From: Helichrysum umbraculigerum
Taxonomy: Eukaryota > Streptophyta > Magnoliopsida > Asterales > Asteraceae
Assembly (NCBI GenBank): GCA_949592205.1
Contig: CATIUR010000001.1
Location: 339,517,250-339,581,249, forward strand
DNA length: 64,000 bases
Reading direction: 5' to 3'
Shown: positions 53,948-64,000 of the stretch, piece by piece
Layout of the letters: each line of letters starts with the position of its first letter
Position numbering within the stretch: the first letter of the stretch is position 1
Made by a program: the position numbers and the translations under genes
The notes under the pieces: model-generated
Databases searched by the model: none
The model's input: only the letters and a program-made list of their open reading frames with translations
What the model was told of the DNA's origin: nothing

Positions 53948-56374
53948 ATGGAACCGTCATCCACCTTCCCCCTACTATTTCTCTGACCACCGTATCTACG
54001 TCGGCGCCGGCCGTTAAGAAAGCCAATATGCAATTTTCTGGTGGCCTGGTTAATAATATAGAGAGTAAGATTAGGGAAAGTGACATGTCGGCACTTGCCG
54101 AATTGTATCTCTATTTGTATCAATATGATGTTGTAGCACCTACTACTGCACAGCGTGCCCATGCACCACCTAAGGGCATGGTAACTATGTATAAGCACTG
54201 ATTCAAGACCAGTAACTTTAGACTTCCTCCTACCCCTTTTTTGATTTCGCTGTTAGAGCATTATGGCATAGGATTTACTCAGCTACACCCCTTAAGGTTA
54301 CAAAAAATTGTTTTGTTTGAGGTTTATTGTCGATTACATAGGAAAAAGCCTTCCCTGCTATTTTTTTCTTCCCAATTTACGATAGCAATTTCTCCGGAGA
54401 GTTGGTTTACAGTGTCCAAGAGGACTGGCAGGAGAGCCAATTTTTGCGGCCCCAGGGTTGATGGCCTACGGAACTGGAAAGACCATTTTTTCTTTGTTGA
54501 CAATAGGATTTTACCAAAAGGTCAGGAAAAGCTTCTCCTGTGGGCTAATCCGGCTACCTAGGTGAAACAACAGGGGGTTGTAAAGAATGTTGCCCCAGAG
54601 ATTGACCCCACCGAGAACGACATGAATTTTTTCCGCCTGCTGTCGTAGGCAAGTGTGGTGATGAGGCCTTACCCTGATTCTGTTTTGGCCATGGCTAACA
54701 TGAGCAGGAACTGGAATAGGAAGGATAGGGTCCTGATTTGCTGGCATCAAAATAAAGGTAGGGAATGGGATTGTGGTGATGGTTCCATGATTATAATTTC
54801 CTGAAGCCCTCCCCTTGCCTTCTTTGTTTTGCGTTTTAATCCTTATTCGATTTTTCTTATATTGTAGTGATGGATATCTGCTTTACCCTTGCTTCTGAGG
54901 ATCCTTCCGGTATTGATGTTGGTCATACTTCTGTCAATAACCTGCCCGTTACCCCTGAGGGTGCTACAGCTGAGACTCTTCCTCCTGGATCAGCTATCCC
55001 TGCTGATTACACTATTGTTGACACCTTGGGAGGAGGTGTGAGCAGGAAGAAGACTACTGCGGGAGATCAAGCTGGTAAAAAGAAGAGGAAGAAGAAGTCG
55101 ACCAAGGAAGTTGAGGAGGCTGATACTTCCACCCAAGAGACCACCACGCCAGATGATGGATTATCCGCTGGGCATATGGAAAAGTCCGCATATGTGTTGC
55201 ATGATTCTGCGACTGGTATTGGGCAATACCTTTCTTGCATTTATTTTTGATTCACTTCTCTTTCTAGCCTTGTGGTTGTTGTTTTAAGATGAAGAAGGAG
55301 GTGGTGACGGTGCAGCCCTCCATAAGAAGAGGAGAGTTGTTTTACAGGAGGAAGGTGTCGGGAAGGAAACTGCTGGGGGTAGTTCCCTGTACGACAGCAG
55401 TTCTAGCTTATCTCTTCCTGACATGGATGAGGATGACGACGCCACGGACTTCCTAGGAGGGGCTAGGGGTCCCATCCCCACTGCTCCAATGAGCGATTTC
55501 GGCGGTTCTCCCGTTTTTGTGCCTTGGTGGGGATTTCAGGTTAATAACCCTGGTCGAGATCTTCAATCTTGCAGGGACTTCATTCGTCATGCCATGCCTC
55601 CTGCTATTGGGAAGAAAATGAGTTCCATGACTATCCGCCAGGGTATCAATCGTGGCATCAAGTCTACTTTTGACCATTTTATGTGGAACATCAATACTTT
55701 ACACGTTGCCGATCATGTTGACAAGTTAAATAGGAAGCTGGGTGCCGGCCTGAAGGAGGAGAGGGCTAGATTTCAGCAAGAAAGGAAGAGTTTTGAAAAG
55801 TTTAAAGCTGATCACAGGGAGAGCATTGCTAAAGTCAACCAGATGGCTGCTGAAATAGAGGCTTTGAAAGCCAAGCTTACAGAGCAATAGAAGAAGGCCG
55901 GGGATATGGAGGTTTCCCTGCAACAGAACGGCCAAGAGCTTAATGCTTCTAACGCTCATCGAGATGAAGCTATAGCTGCGAGGGATCAAGCTATTGCTGA
56001 GAGAGATCAGGAGGTCTCTGAAAAAGACCAGGCTGTTTTTGAGAGAGATGCGGCAATGGAGGAAAAGAAAAAAATTGCAAGCCGGTCTCCTTGATCTCAT
56101 TATCACCTCCATGGGTTGTCCTGGGATCAGGAACCCTTTTGCCAATCTGGTTAAGTGTGCACGGGCTCAAGGTCAGCATGAAGTTGCATACATGGCTACC
56201 CAGCATCTAAGTCCTCTTCCTGCAGAGATTGCGGCCAAAATTGATCCAGAGGTAATTAACAAGGCAAAAGCTGCTGGGCGTGCTCTAGATGGTTTAACCA
56301 CCTCGCCATTTATGGAAAGACTTGTGGAGGATCTGGACATGCCCGTTGAGGTGATCCTTTCCATGAAGCCTTAG
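53948..56374 (+). pseudogene. Antisense ORF of the Tat element (Transposase_28-like)
   Basis: Runs opposite to gag-pol. From 54080 the frame reads SALAELYLYLYQYDVV, then after a TGA (54199) FLISLLEHYGIGFTQLHPLRL, RLHRKKPSLLFF, NFCGPRVDGLRNWKDHFFFVD. This is the pattern of the plant family named putative gypsy type transposon (Transposase_28). TAG codons follow at 54559 and 54646. An intron with acceptor TATATTGTAG (ending near 54868) leads to a Lys-rich linker exon (54867 to about 55215). Another intron leads to an exon from about 55290 with an acidic stretch and FVPWWGFQVNN, ending in a coiled-coil (55700-56090) with AIAERDQEVSEKDQ repeats. The tail PLPAEIAAKIDPEVINKAKAA is in a shifted frame. 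Role unknown. Confidence 0.75.
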
Positions 56375-56964
56375 TTTCTTATATTTGTAACTTGGAACTT
56401 TGTGTCTGTAACTTGTGGATAATACCTCCTGTATTTTTATGAAATAATATTCTGCTGGTATTATATATTTCTTCGTATTTCTTGTGAGTACTCTTTTGTG
56501 TTTCTGCACTTGTCTTTATTCTTGAACAAGTTAGTTTTACCTGAGTGGGATATTCCCTTGCGTAGTCATGACTTGGAAAATTCTAGATTGCCTTTTGGTA
56601 CAGGAATGATCAGCTTAGCAAGCCTATTGGCGGATGCTCGTGTCATTCCTGTCTTGATCTGATTCATCACTAGCCAACCTATTGGTTAAGGTGAATCTCT
56701 GCCAGGGATAGGGCTAGAATTCACCTTCCACTGTGGCAGGACCGCCACTCCTGTCTGCTATTTTGGGTGATTCTGTCAGCCAAGTGCAGGGAGTGGGGTA
56801 ACGTGGAATCACATTGGGTGATTTCGGCCAGCGGAGTGGCCCTGGATTTGTATATTAAAAGCAATGAAAAGACAAGTTCTGGAATGAACAACTTAATTTT
56901 ATTGAAAAAGAAAGTGATTAACATAGAAATGCCTGTCAGGAGGGGTGATCAATTCCTCCTGGGC
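56375..56964. other. Spacer between antisense gene and integrase
   Basis: Nothing coding. ATGAAATAATATTC near 56440 could be the poly(A) signal of the antisense gene, and AATTTTATTGAAAAAG near 56894 (complement strand) that of gag-pol, so the two transcripts would converge and may overlap here. CAGCCTACCTATTGG-like short repeats occur near 56610-56680. Confidence 0.45.
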
Positions 56965-57990
56965 TTACAATAAGTTGTTCAAACATAACATCTTTTCAAG
57001 TTGGTTGCATGCCAGGTGCGAGGTACGGCAGTGCCGTCCTGATAAGCTAGAGAGTGCTCCTTTACCGTGGGCTTCAATTACTTGATATGGTCCTTCCCAG
57101 TTTTGGCCAAGCTTCCCTGTATCTTCTGCTCTTGAAGCTTCGTTCCTGCGCCAAACATAATCTTCTGATTTGTATGTCTGGGGTTGAACCTTCATGTTGT
57201 AATACCTGGCCATCTTGTGTTTGTTCCTTGCTTGCTGGACAACTGCCATTTCCCTGACTTCTTCGGCCATATTCAGGTTCTCCTGTAGGGACACTATGTT
57301 TGCCTCTTCTTCGAACGCCAAGATTTACTGTGTTGGTACGCTGATTTCAGCAGGAATGACAGCTTCTGTTCCATAAACCAGACTGAATGGGGTTACCCAA
57401 GTGCTGTCATTTTTTGGCATGGTTCGATGGGCCCATAAAACATTTGGGAGCTCTTCAATCCATCCCGTTCTTGAGGTGCCCAACCTAGCTTTGATGCCTG
57501 CAACGATATCCCGGTTAGTCACTTCAACCTGTCCATTTGCCTGGGGGTGAGCTACAGAGGTGAAAGTCTGTTGAATTGAGAGTTCGTTGCACCACGACTT
57601 GAATGGATCTGCTGCAAACTGAGTGCCATTATCGCTAACATTTTCATGTAGGATGCCAAACCTGCAAACAATGTTTTCCCAGACAAAATTAACCATCTTC
57701 TTTCCTGAAATTTGGGCTATGGGCTTTGCTTCCTCCCATTTAGTAAAATAGTCAATGGCAACAACGATGAACTTGACTCCTCCAGCAGCAGGTGGAAAAG
57801 GACCGACAATGTCAATGCCCCATTTAAAAAATGGCCATGGTGAGGTTACAGGAATGAGATCATGTTTTGGGGTTCTGGAGACAGGCGCGTGGATTTGGCA
57901 GGACTGACATTTTTGGACAACAGACAAAGTGTCCTGATGCATGGATGGCAAGAAATAACCCTGTCTCCTTATCTTTCCTGTGATTGCTCA
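56965..57990 (-). pseudogene. Integrase of Tat element
   Basis: Starting from the zinc-binding HHCC region, which begins in the frame above (HEGSCDLHSGP, then a stop at 57988) and ends CQSCQIHAPV. The catalytic core has WGIDIVGPFPPAAGG (D), SDNGTQFAADPF (D) and ANGQVEVTNRDIVAGI (E). After a stop at 57325 the C-terminal part follows (ARYYNMKVQPQTYKSEDYVW, NEASRAEDTGKLGQNWEGPY), the GPY/F module of Gypsy integrases. All three catalytic acids are present, but two stops divide the protein. No chromodomain follows, consistent with Tat. Confidence 0.88.
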
Positions 57991-58674
57991 TGGTCCTGAG
58001 TGTAAATCGCAGGAGCCTTCATGTACCTCCCTGATCAGGTTTTCTGCCTGATTTGGTCCTACACATCTGAGATTAGGCCCCAGGAAAGTCTTTCGAAGTA
58101 ACTCTCCTTTCTCGATGGTGTACATTGGTGCCTTTACTCTGATCTTTCTTGCTTGGGCTCTGTCGGCAGGGAGTGTTCCATTCAGCAAGTAATTTCTGAT
58201 TGGTGTCATCCAGGTTTCTCCCTCATTTTCTACTGGGTTGACCTCATTGCCAGTACCGATTGACTTTTGTTTCAGAACTTCCAACAAGACTTCCTTTGTG
58301 AGGTGAGCGAAAGTAAGAGTTGCTAGCTTGATTAACACATCAGCCTTTTTGTTTTGGCTTCTTGGAACCTGATCAATTTTAAAATGGTTGAACTTCTTTT
58401 TGATCTCCTGCACCACTTCTAGGTATTTTTTCATTGCCTGTTCCTTAGCTTCAAAGTTGCCATTTACTTGATTGGCCACCAACCGGGAATCAACGAATAC
58501 GTGGATGTTCGTGATGTCCATTTGCTCGGCTATCCTTAGTCCTGCTATTAATGACTCATATTCTGCCTCGTTATTTGTTGCCTGAAAGTCAAATCTCAAG
58601 GCATAAGTGTGTTCCTCTCTTGATGGACTTGTGAGAATTAGCCCTGCTTCGGGCCCCCACAGAGCTAGCTGCAC
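57988..58674 (-). pseudogene. Second (archaeal-type) RNase H of Tat element
   Basis: Reads EAGLILTSPSREEHTYALRF, then NNEAEYESLIAGLRIAEQM (E), HVFVDSRLVANQVNG (D), VPRSQNKKADVLIKLA (D). The first Asp (LYTDGAAS) lies in the other frame at about 58690, so a frameshift near 58660 separates it from the rest. The Tat clade carries this extra RNase H beside the ancestral one. It continues into a linker and the start of the integrase HHCC finger (IREVHEGSCDLHSGP). Confidence 0.88.
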
Positions 58675-59986
58675 CGTCAGTATAGAGTTCCCAAACTTCC
58701 CTTGGTGTAGCGCTGACGGTCAGGGAGCTCTTTCCTTCTACTTCTCTCGGTAATTCTGCCAGAAAGTCAGCCATTATCCGCCCCTTTACTGCAGTTCTGG
58801 GACAGTAGGTGATTTCATGCTCTCCCAGCTCTATCGCCCATTTGGCCAACCTTTCTGATTTTTCTGGCTTGTGTAATACCTGCTTAATTGGTTGATTGGT
58901 GAGAACAATGATTGGGTGAGCCTGGAAGTATCTGCGCAGGCGCCTTGCAGAGTGTACCAGAGCTAGGATTAGCTTTTCTATTGGAGAGTAATTCAACTCG
59001 GCTGGTTGTAGTGCCTTGCTGACGAAATATACTGGCATTTTCACTTTGTTTCGTTCTGCTATTAAGACGGAGCTCACAGCTCCGCTAGATGTTGCTAAAT
59101 ACAAGGTTATGGTTTCCCCTAGAACAGGCACAGTGAGCGTGGGTAACTCTGCCATGAATGCTTTCATTTCCAGAAATGCCTGCTCTGCTTGTTCGGTCCA
59201 TTGAAAGTCTTTCTTTCCTGTGATACCTTTCAGGGTAGAGAAGAAGGGCAGGGAATGTTCTGCTGCTTTAGACAGGAATCTGGTCAGGGCGGCAAGCTTT
59301 CCTGACAGACTTTGAACATCTTGTTTTGTTTTTGGAGAGGGCATATTGGTTACCGCCTGAACTTTTTCAGGGTTTGCCTTGAATCCTCCAGTTGTTATCA
59401 CATGACCCAGAAACATTCCTTCTTCTACACCAAAGGTAAACTTGTTGGGATTGAGCTTAATGTTTATACCACGCAGGGTGGTAAAGGTTTCTGATATGTC
59501 TTCGAGCATTCTAGCTTCTGTTGTGCTTTTTATTACGAGGTCATCAACATAGGCCTCCACGTTCCTGCCAATTTGATTCCTGAAGGCTGAGTCAATCACC
59601 CGTTGATAAGTGGCCCTTGCATTTTTTAACCCGAAAGGCATCTTCCTGTAACAAAAAATTCCTTGGCTTGTATGGAAAGCAGTCTTGTGTTCGTCGTGTT
59701 CTGCCATTTGAATCTGATGATAGCCTTTGTAAGCATCTAAGAAGCATTTGAGGCGATAACTTGCCAGTGACTCCACCTTCCAATCAATTTCTGGCAATGG
59801 GTAGTTATCCTTTGGGCAGGCCTTGTTGAGATCTGAATAGTCAACACACATTCTCCAGGAGCCATTTCGTTTTTTGACCATGACAGGGTTGGCAACCCAG
59901 GTCTGGTATTTTGCTTCCCGTAATATCCCTGCACCGACTAGGTCCTCAACTTCTTTTTGCAGGAAAGCGCTTCTTTCAGGTGTCAT
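58589..59986 (-). pseudogene. RT and first RNase H of Tat element
   Basis: 465 codons open. RT motifs in order: VANPVMVKKRNGSWRMCVDY, LNKACPKDNYPLPEID, FLDAYKGYHQIQM, KTAFHTSQGIFCYRKMPFGL, YVDD box in VEAYVDDLVIKS, LNPNKFTFGVEEGMFLGHVIT. The linked ancestral RNase H follows (LYLATSSGAVSSVL, where the usual Asp is Thr/Ser, VYFVSKALQPAELNYSPIEKL, LALVHSARRLRRYFQAH). The missing acidic residues suggest the first RNase H is degenerate, as often seen when a second one is present. The last codons read LYTDGAAS, the start of the second RNase H, before the frameshift. Confidence 0.9.
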
Positions 59987-60660
59987 TCCCCTTTTTTCTG
60001 CCTTGATGGTGTGACACCTGGCCTAATGTTCAGAGAATGTTCAACAATGCTTCGGGGGACTACTGTCATGTCAGATGGCTGAAAAGTAAAGACATCCTGA
60101 TGCTCAATTAACAATTCTCGTAATTGTTTTTTAATTCCCAAAGGGAGCTGCCTGCCAATACCTACTGTTTGCTCTGGGAAATTTTGATTTATCACAACTT
60201 TTTCTTCTTCTCCTTCAGGCTGAACTGAGATTTCCTGTTGAATTTTTTCATTCACCTGAGAGCATTCTATCTGCGCCTGTTTTGTAGCCTGAACAGTGGC
60301 AATGCCTTCTGGTGTAGGAAATTTTACCATCTCATGAACAGTGGATATAATTGCCCCAAACTGTAGCATAGTTGTACATCCCAAGATTACATTGTATTTT
60401 GATGTTGAACGAACAATGAAAAAGTCAAGGTTGACAGTCCTGTATCTTGGGTAGTCACCTAGAGTAACTTCAAGCTTTATATTGCCCAGTGTCCAATTTG
60501 TTTCACCAGAGAACCCAACCAATGCCTGTAAAAATTCTTCCCTGTGGCTCTTTATGATATCCGGTAGCTGTTCAAAACAATGTTCCTACATGATTTCTGT
60601 ATAGCTTCCGCTGTCCGGGTATACCCTACCCACCTGAAAGTTTGCTATTCGTGCTGTAAT
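59983..60660 (-). pseudogene. Protease of Tat element
   Basis: From about 60660: RIANFQVGRVYPDSGSYTEIM, with the DSG active site, a TAG just after it (near 60586), then LPDIIKSHREEFLQALVGFSGE, NVILGCTTMLQFGAIISTVH and the linker to RT (HSLNIRPGVTP, QKKGE). The frame shifts by one base at about 59985 into RT. The start at 60522 in a simple ORF reading is only a TTG. Confidence 0.8.
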
Positions 60661-60839
60661 GACAAGTGGCTCAGTGGAGGGAATTACCCGGTGAATTGGT
60701 GGAAAGCTAATTTCCTGTAACTCCCACAATTCTATCCTGTCAATTTTTCTTTTCTGCCCCTATCCCGGGGGGTTGATCATAAGTATCACTGCATCTGGTT
60801 TTGGAATTTCAGCAGTACCTTTTCCTTTCTTGGCCTCTC

Positions 60840-61015
60840 CCTGCTAGTAATCACGTGCTCCCTGTGCCAGGTGTTCCAGCTTGCCATCTTTGATTGCTTT
60901 ATATATCTGAGCCTTTAACTCCCTGCATTCGTTTGTATCATGCCCCCTTCTTTGTGAAACTTGCAGTATTTCCCATTGTCTGTTGCCTTTGACGCCATAG
61001 GTGGGGGTTTCTTGA
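60840..61015 (-). pseudogene. gag: C-terminal end of Tat gag
   Basis: Across one frame change this reads NGKYCKFHKEGGMIQTN (a Cys/His knuckle of the Tat type, CxxH...H...C) and then YIKQSKMASWNTW, matching the gag end seen at 4935-5060 in the other Tat-like element (WCAFHEDCGHVTENC). The rest of gag is lost where the Athila-like sequence begins. Confidence 0.6.
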
Positions 61016-61032
61016 ATGTTTTTGCAGCGGGC

Positions 61033-62100
61033 TAGATATCGCGTAAAAAGTCACGTTTTTACTACCGATATCTCTCTCATTCTGGAACGATTCTTGGCAT
61101 TTCAACTCAAAAACATTACAAATCAATAGTATTATGCCAAGATGGTCAAAACAAGGTTGCACGATAAAAATCAAGCAAAACGGATGAAAAACGAAGATTC
61201 CACGTACGTTTGAAGATTCAAGGCATCAAAACAAGATTTCAAGACTAAAGTGCCCATCATCAACATCCATCTTATCCAAGATGTTCGTTTTCAAAATACG
61301 AATCCAACAGAAGAAGAATCAACAAAAAACGAAGAATGAAAATTCTACGTACACCGAAAGATTCAAACGATTCGCACAACACATCTGAAGATTAGAGACA
61401 TATTTTTGGGATATCTTTGCATCAAATTCTTCGTTTTTGAATTACCAATCCAACGCAAAAAGAATCGACGAAAACGGACGTATAACGAAGAAGATACGGC
61501 GAATTAAGAAACGAAGCAAAAGACGACGAACGGGGCGGGCGCCAGCCGGCCACCGCCGGCCACCAGCTGGCCACCGCCGGCCTCCCCTCCCCTGCACCAC
61601 TTTCCTTTTTTGGCTAATTCCCGTACCTGGTGCGCCTTTTTTCCGCGTTGTACAGTACCCGGTGCACCACCTTTTCGCGTTGTACGGTACCTGGTGCACC
61701 TTTTTGCCCACATTACGCTAACATGCACCCCTTGATACTAATGTGAGCCAAAACTCTCCTATAAATAGAGGGCATGAGGCTTCATTTCAACTTGCACCAT
61801 ATGCACACACATTAAGCATATTTCTTTCTTTCTTTTCTAGTTTTATTCTTTCTTTTATATTTCCTGTCGAAAATATAATAGATAGATTCATATTGTGCTG
61901 GAAACGCTTTAGGCGGAGTACAAACGTACGAAAGTCTGAGAACGAACGAAGGTAGTTATATTATGGACCAATACTTTAAAAGTGCTAAATAAATTTCTGT
62001 TTATAGTTTAATTATAACATTATGAACGAATGATGGCATGTTTGGCCAACCGCTTATGACCAGACTACCCCAACTTATTCCGGTAGGGTAAAACCTGTTT
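61033..62100 (+). repeat. Athila-like LTR-type segment with its own TATA box
   Basis: Begins TAGATATCGCGTAAAAAG, close to the U3 start of the 969-21155 family (TGATTTGACGTAAAAAG). It has GC-rich palindromic arrays at 61541-61582 and 61621-61707, a TATA box CTATAAATAGAG at 61759, a pyrimidine-rich leader, and a GCTGGAAACGC...GGAGTACAAAC segment like the U5 side of the family. Text around 61440-61530 is repeated in diverged form at 62530-62625. Either this is a truncated LTR followed by a second one, or one LTR enlarged by duplication. Confidence 0.55.
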
Positions 62101-64000
62101 ATGTGACTATTTATTCAATAGACCATTGATGTGACTCAAATAGTCATGTTTTTAAGGGCAATATTCCGCACTTTTTGGACGTATCTTTAGTGAAAACATT
62201 CCAAAATGATCATTATTTACTAAAATTCACTAAAGTGGTCTAAATATAGGCGTTGCTGCAAAAATCACCTAAAACGTCCAAATAACGAGCAAATCAGGAC
62301 GAATAAACGTGCACAAAATCATCCGGCCTCATTTACCTTATATAGATCACATTCTAACTTCATCATATGATAAAACAGGTAAAATCAATACGGGAAAATC
62401 AAGAATCATGCAAATCGGATAAAGAACGGAGAAGACTGAGCAGTATCAGACCCTATAAAGTCATTTCGGCTATGCTTGATCTATACACATCCAATTTCAG
62501 TGAAGTTGGCAACATTAGAAGCGTAACGGAATTACGAAACCACAGGTGAAAGAATCAGGTCAAACGGACGCATAACGAAGGAGATACGCGCGTTTTAAGC
62601 AACGAACGAAATCAGACGAACATCGTATACGGCCTTCCTAACACCGTATACGGCCCTACCAAGGCCGTATACGGACCCCTGTACCCTGTATCGTGCATCG
62701 TTTGCTTGTATGTGCTGTTTCGCGAGTTGTACGGCTGATTTTTGAGCTTTGCCTATAAATAGGGGATCACTCCTCCTCATTTTACACACCTCAACATTTT
62801 CACACATTTCTCATTCTCTCACTTTTCTTATTTCTCTCTTTTCTTTCACTTTCTCTCTCTAACTTTCTCTCTCTAGCACTACTCTTAGGAGTTAGAGGAG
62901 AGAGGTTAGGGTTGAGCTTACGGTTCGAGTCTAGAGGAAGTTTTAGCTTGGTAATCTTGTTGTAACGAGTTTTTCAAGTTCAGACTATTTGTAATCCTCA
63001 ATATTACGCTGCTGTATTCCCGGTGATATCTAAACTTTACTTACTGTTATAATGCTTGTGCTTTATGTTATTTCAGTTTGTATTCTGCATATTGCCATGT
63101 TTATAGAGTAGTTTAATATTGTGATTGTTGAAATGTAGATATTAGGAGTAGGGATGATGTTAAATTAATGTTTCATTTATACGATTGGAAATTGTTATGC
63201 TGTGTATCTGGTTAAGCTTATCCTGAATATAGATCTAGTCTCTCATCACCCTTTCCAGACTTTCACGTGACTGTTGCCCTAGGATAGGATCTGATCAACC
63301 CTAATACTATAAATACACAGTTATCTCCAGTTACAGTGTGAAACTATGAACTTTCCTTTAAAAGGCACGGTACTTCGTATAGCGTTGGAAACACCTCGTG
63401 TGGAGTACAAATACGTGGAAGCTAAGGAAATGCCATGGATTGTTTCATCGTGAATTACCTAGAAGTGATCCTTCTAGAACTGTGGTCTAGGAATCAAAGC
63501 TGTGGAAATGCTTGTTGCACTGTACACCGTTAGTACACCTAAGATCTGGAACACTGTGGAAATGCTTAAATGCCCAGTACACCGTCAGTACATCTAGGGT
63601 TTGGAACACTGTGGAAATGCCTAATTGCCCTGTACACCGTGATTATTCCTAGGGATGAACGCCTGACTGTAAAGGAGGGTCTATATTTATGATGGTTAAG
63701 TATGTGCTTCAATAGAAACAATACAGGGTAGTGTCAATCATATACCTAGACATGCAAAGCCCTAATCACACCAATAGTTTAACGTACACAGGATACAATC
63801 AGTATTTGCTATAACAAACGTAAATAGACGATTAGGTGTTAAGAAAGGTCAGTAAATACAATTGCGGTCTGTTGCCTTATGCCTGATCCCTAGAACATTT
63901 AGGGTGACTTTGTCTTAGTTAAGCAAAGGCTCAGGAGGGTTTGAAAACAGCCTGATCTGATCAGAATCATGATAACCTAGGATTCCAGTGACATATGTTT
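62100..64000 (+). repeat. Athila-like LTR, plus orientation, cut by window end
   Basis: Matches the 18879-21155 LTR in reverse: a CCGTATACGG array (62622-62676), TATA box GCCTATAAATAGG (62751), leader with CTCTCTCTAGCACTACTC (62870), TGTAATCCTCAATATTACGC and CCGGTGATATCTA, then repeated ACTGTGGAAATGC units with TACACCGT (63360-63660), and TTAGGTGTTAAGAAAGG (63830). By comparison about 0.5 kb of the LTR lies beyond 64000. It is a different subfamily, since the palindrome unit and many bases differ. Confidence 0.75.

Larger units (their letters stand above)
52686..61032 (-). mobile_element. Tat-type Gypsy element with antisense gene, 5' end cut off
   Basis: Minus strand. The 3' LTR is at 52686-53269. 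Next come an antisense gene (53948-56374, plus strand), the integrase C terminus, integrase, archaeal-type RNase H, RT with its own RNase H, protease and the last part of gag, ending abruptly near 61033, where Athila-like LTR sequence begins. Two RNase H modules and an antisense ORF between integrase and the 3' LTR are hallmarks of the Tat clade. Every coding module has at least one stop or shift, so it is inactive. The 5' LTR and most of gag lie beyond the insertion or outside the window. Confidence 0.9.

Noticed and set aside
61437..61728. Overlapping Arg/Pro-rich ORFs on both strands
   Set aside because: Caused by the GC-rich palindromic array in an LTR promoter region.

Overview
The window is plant nuclear DNA from a repeat-dense, probably heterochromatic region. 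It is almost wholly made of transposable elements nested in one another, and I see no intact host gene, rRNA or tRNA gene. The SIRE-type Copia element with a long extra ORF after pol, the Tat and Athila-like Ty3/Gypsy elements and the abundant MITEs fit a eudicot; an asterid such as an Asteraceae species is my guess, not something the sequence proves.

Nest 1 (1-22033). A solo LTR (43-968 plus 21156-22028, target duplication AGTAG) sits in an older LTR fragment. It is split by a minus-strand Athila-like element (969-21155), which keeps an Athila-type env-like ORF and an unrecognised ORF with a duplicated domain but has no pol. One LTR of that element is split by a plus-strand Tat-like element (2115-10470, duplication GTGTA). 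This one has a broken gag, scraps of pol, and about 1.6 kb packed with more than 20 small hairpins whose stems covary. It is also saturated with GGATC.

Nest 2 (22034-52685). After an LTR fragment and a Stowaway-like MITE comes an old Copia element (24078-51853, duplication CTTAC, called Copia-1 here). It has been filled by a Mutator-type MITE (24756-25255), a two-gene Mutator-like element (25445-33364, 9-bp duplication) itself split by a young pol-less Copia element (26385-30196, Copia-2, apparently identical LTRs), a LTR-like tract with palindromic arrays (about 33450-34700), two more MITEs (34882-35235 and 35756-36149), and a third MITE (38382-50924) that was hit by a SIRE-like Copia element (38459-50697, minus strand, Copia-3). 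Copia-3 has near-complete gag, protease, integrase, RT and RNase H, a third ORF of about 1,040 codons with one frameshift, and a 5' LTR enlarged by a 552-bp tandem duplication.

Nest 3 (52686-64000). A minus-strand Tat element has its 3' LTR, an antisense gene on the plus strand, integrase, two RNase H modules, RT, protease and the end of gag. It is cut at about 61033 by Athila-like LTR sequence that runs off the window.

A recurring theme is that each family carries its own short, self-complementary motif in many copies: GGATCC and covarying hairpins in the Tat-like element, GTATAC, CCGTATACGG or GGTGCACC arrays just upstream of the TATA box in Athila-like LTRs, a GTTANNACTG (MYB-like) motif in two Copia elements, and GAGCTC in a LTR-like tract. 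The hairpin tract at 6722-8321 is the strongest candidate for something undescribed.
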